NCBI RefSeq assembly: GCF_001436315.1
Contig: NZ_AYZA01000019.1
Coordinates: 148,189-212,188 of the forward strand
Length of the DNA stretch: 64,000 nucleotides
Reading direction: 5' to 3'
Source of the DNA: Ligilactobacillus aviarius subsp. aviarius DSM 20655
GTDB lineage: Bacteria > Bacillota > Bacilli > Lactobacillales > Lactobacillaceae
Notes under the pieces: generated by a model
What the model was told of the DNA's origin: nothing
Database searches by the model: none
What the model saw: only the letters and a program-made list of their open reading frames with translations
Program-made: the position numbers and the translations under genes
Shown: in pieces, positions 62,581 to 64,000 of the stretch
Position numbering within the stretch: the stretch's first letter is position 1
Layout: the number at the start of each line of letters is the position of its first letter

Positions 62581-63780
62581 ATGCGGGCAAAAATTCCGGG
62601 ATGGAAGAAGAATCTATATATCTTATGGGTATGCGACTTCATTATGGGAATGGGATTCCAGTTAAGCATGCCGTTTATGTCGCTGTACATTAAAACGCTT
62701 GGTCATTTTGACCGCTTTCAGCTTAATATGTGGAGTGGATTGGCATTTTCAGCGACCTATTTGATTTCATCATGGATGGCGCCAATTTGGGGAAAAATTG
62801 CTGACCGTCACGGACGCAAGAAAGTTATGCTGATCTCAACCATTGGTGATGGCGCAATGGTTTTATGCATGGCCTTTGTCCAATATGCTTATCAGTTGGC
62901 ATTGTTCCGTTTGCTTCAAGGATTTTTTGCCGGATATGTCGCAAATACTTCAGCATTGATCGCATCCGAAGTTCCAACCAAACATAGCGGGAAAGCATTG
63001 AGTACCTTATCAACGGGAACGACCGGCGGAATGTTAGTCGGCCCGCTGTTTGGTGGGGTAATTGCGAGTCTTTGCGGTTACCGGTTAACGTTTTTCCTTA
63101 CTGGATTAGCGTATTTGATTGTTTTTGCGTTAACGATTTTCTTTGTTAAAGAGCATAATTTCACGCCAGTTCCTAAAAGTCAGACACTTTCAGCCCGCAA
63201 ACTTTTCCGACAACTTGAGTATCCGCAAGTCGTTTTAGGAATGCTTGTTACCACACTGATTATCCAGGCGGGGAATAATTCGATTGCACCGGTCATTAGT
63301 CTTTACGTTCAACAACTGCTGCATGGAAAAGGGCAGGTTGACTTAATGAGCGGATTGATTGCGGCTTTACCAGGAATCGCCACGATCATCATTGCCTCGA
63401 TCTTTGGCGAATGGGGCGATCGAATCGGAACACAGAAAATTTTAATTGGTGGATTGATTTTTGCAATCCTCGTTTACATTCCGCAAGCCTTTGTTACGAA
63501 TGTTTGGCAGTTAGCGGTCCTGCGATTCTTAGTCGGAATTTCAGATGCCGCGTTATTGCCGCAAGTTCAATCCTTACTTGCGAAGTATTCACCAAATGAA
63601 TATTCTGGGCGCATCTTCAGTTATAACCAATCAGCCCAATTCCTCGGAAACATTTTTGGTCCGCTGATTGGATCAACGATTTCCGGAATTTTCGGTTATG
63701 GCGGCGTATTTTTGTCAACGGCGTGCCTGGTTGGCGGAAATTTAATTTGGGTAAGATCAAGTACCCGGAAAATTCGGTAA
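62581..63780 (+). CDS. MFS multidrug exporter, DHA1-like
   Basis: A 399-residue, 12-helix MFS protein. The loop 2-3 motif GKIADRHGRKKVMLIS near residue 70 and the repeated motif GEWGDRIGTQKILI near 277 mark a drug:proton antiporter of the MdtG/PmrA type. The ATG at 62581 fits the position downstream of the promoter; longer frames start upstream of it. Confidence 0.9.
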   Translation: MRAKIPGWKKNLYILWVCDFIMGMGFQLSMPFMSLYIKTLGHFDRFQLNMWSGLAFSATYLISSWMAPIWGKIADRHGRKKVMLISTIGDGAMVLCMAFVQYAYQLALFRLLQGFFAGYVANTSALIASEVPTKHSGKALSTLSTGTTGGMLVGPLFGGVIASLCGYRLTFFLTGLAYLIVFALTIFFVKEHNFTPVPKSQTLSARKLFRQLEYPQVVLGMLVTTLIIQAGNNSIAPVISLYVQQLLHGKGQVDLMSGLIAALPGIATIIIASIFGEWGDRIGTQKILIGGLIFAILVYIPQAFVTNVWQLAVLRFLVGISDAALLPQVQSLLAKYSPNEYSGRIFSYNQSAQFLGNIFGPLIGSTISGIFGYGGVFLSTACLVGGNLIWVRSSTRKIR

Positions 63781-63835
63781 ATTTAAACAAAAGTCAAATT
63801 TTAAAGATAATTTTCAATTAAAAAATTCGGATTTT

Positions 63836-63868
63836 TAGCGGTCACTTTTGCGGTGATCGCTATTTTGT
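63836..63868 (+). terminator. Terminator after MFS gene
   Basis: TAGCGGTCAC and GTGATCGCTA pair with one wobble, followed by TTTTG. Confidence 0.8.
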
Positions 63869-63915
63869 TATATCATATAAGTGTTTCGATTTATTATAAG
63901 GAGAGATTGACTATT

Positions 63916-64000
63916 ATGAATAACATTATTCCCATTTTTTATGGAATCGATGATTACTATGCGCCATTATTATCAGTTAGTTTGGGGTCAATGATCAAAA
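63916..64000 (+). CDS. Glycosyltransferase family 8 protein (partial)
   Basis: Only the first 28 residues are in the window. IPIFYGIDDYYAPLLSVSLG fits the N-terminal nucleotide-sugar-binding strand of GT8 glycosyltransferases, such as general stress protein A. AAGGAGAG lies nine bases ahead of the ATG; a TTG at 63907 directly abuts that site and is less likely. Confidence 0.75.
   Translation, partial: MNNIIPIFYGIDDYYAPLLSVSLGSMIK

Noticed and set aside
1-64000. tRNA, rRNA, tmRNA, insertion sequences, prophage and origin
   Set aside because: None of the conserved RNA cores, transposase motifs, paired terminal repeats or DnaA-box clusters was found on reading both strands.

Overview
The window is a stretch of chromosome from a low-GC Gram-positive bacterium of the order Lactobacillales, most likely a lactobacillus (family Lactobacillaceae). 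The evidence is a SAM-III (SMK-box) riboswitch ahead of metK, a glycyl T-box ahead of glyQS, a PyrR-type attenuator ahead of the uracil permease, the dnaG-rpoD arrangement, many TTG starts behind strong AGGAGG sites, and a metabolism rich in amino-acid decarboxylation and antiport. The resident genes strongly prefer CGG for arginine. Several AT-rich islands use AGA instead and look acquired. The genus cannot be fixed from the sequence alone.

Layout. 0-1 kb: metallo-hydrolase fragment and a TauE-type exporter (minus strand). 1-9 kb: an amino-acid/acid-stress block: a basic amino acid/polyamine-type antiporter preceded by a possible leader peptide, recO, then an apparent operon aspD-gadC-gadB (aspartate 4-decarboxylase, glutamate/GABA antiporter, glutamate decarboxylase) and a DUF554 membrane protein. 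9-18.5 kb: information-processing core: T-box-glyQ-glyS, then dnaG, two tandem copies of the primary sigma factor rpoD, trmK and a Nif3-like protein. 18.5-24 kb: pepT, a DeoR-type repressor, glutamate racemase, yaaA, a hydrolase and a DUF1003 protein. 24-27 kb: a small uncharacterised locus in which two related small proteins flank a DUF5677-like protein with an internal duplication. 27-32 kb: heterodimeric ABC exporter and fumarase. 32-33.5 kb: AT-rich patch with a frameshifted Bax-inhibitor-1-like gene and a DUF4176 remnant. 33.5-41 kb: cfa, metK, uracil permease, nucleoside transporter, an MFS exporter and a flavin reductase. 41-46.6 kb: a PLD-helicase-DUF3427 protein, a small XRE regulator, a PEBP-family protein and an AAA ATPase whose promoter is embedded in a 9-bp tandem repeat. 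46.8-50.1 kb: AT-rich ABC-2 transporter cassette with an ATPase split by a TAATG overlap and an orphan LytTR regulator. 50-64 kb: permeases, an atypical orphan response regulator next to a secreted PepSY protein, MFS transporters, a lipoprotein, ahpC and the start of a GT8 glycosyltransferase, interspersed with decaying genes.

Two themes stand out. One is acid and amino-acid physiology: decarboxylases that consume protons paired with antiporters, cyclopropane fatty acid synthase and peroxiredoxin. The other is gene decay. Lesions are visible in the Bax-inhibitor-like gene, the DUF4176 gene, an ABC ATPase, ribB, a GNAT acetyltransferase and an Amt ammonium transporter, all in the accessory parts of the window. 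The most unusual core feature is the tandem rpoD pair, which shares a 191-bp perfectly identical 3-prime tract, pointing to recent gene conversion. No rRNA, tRNA, CRISPR array, intact insertion sequence or replication origin was seen.
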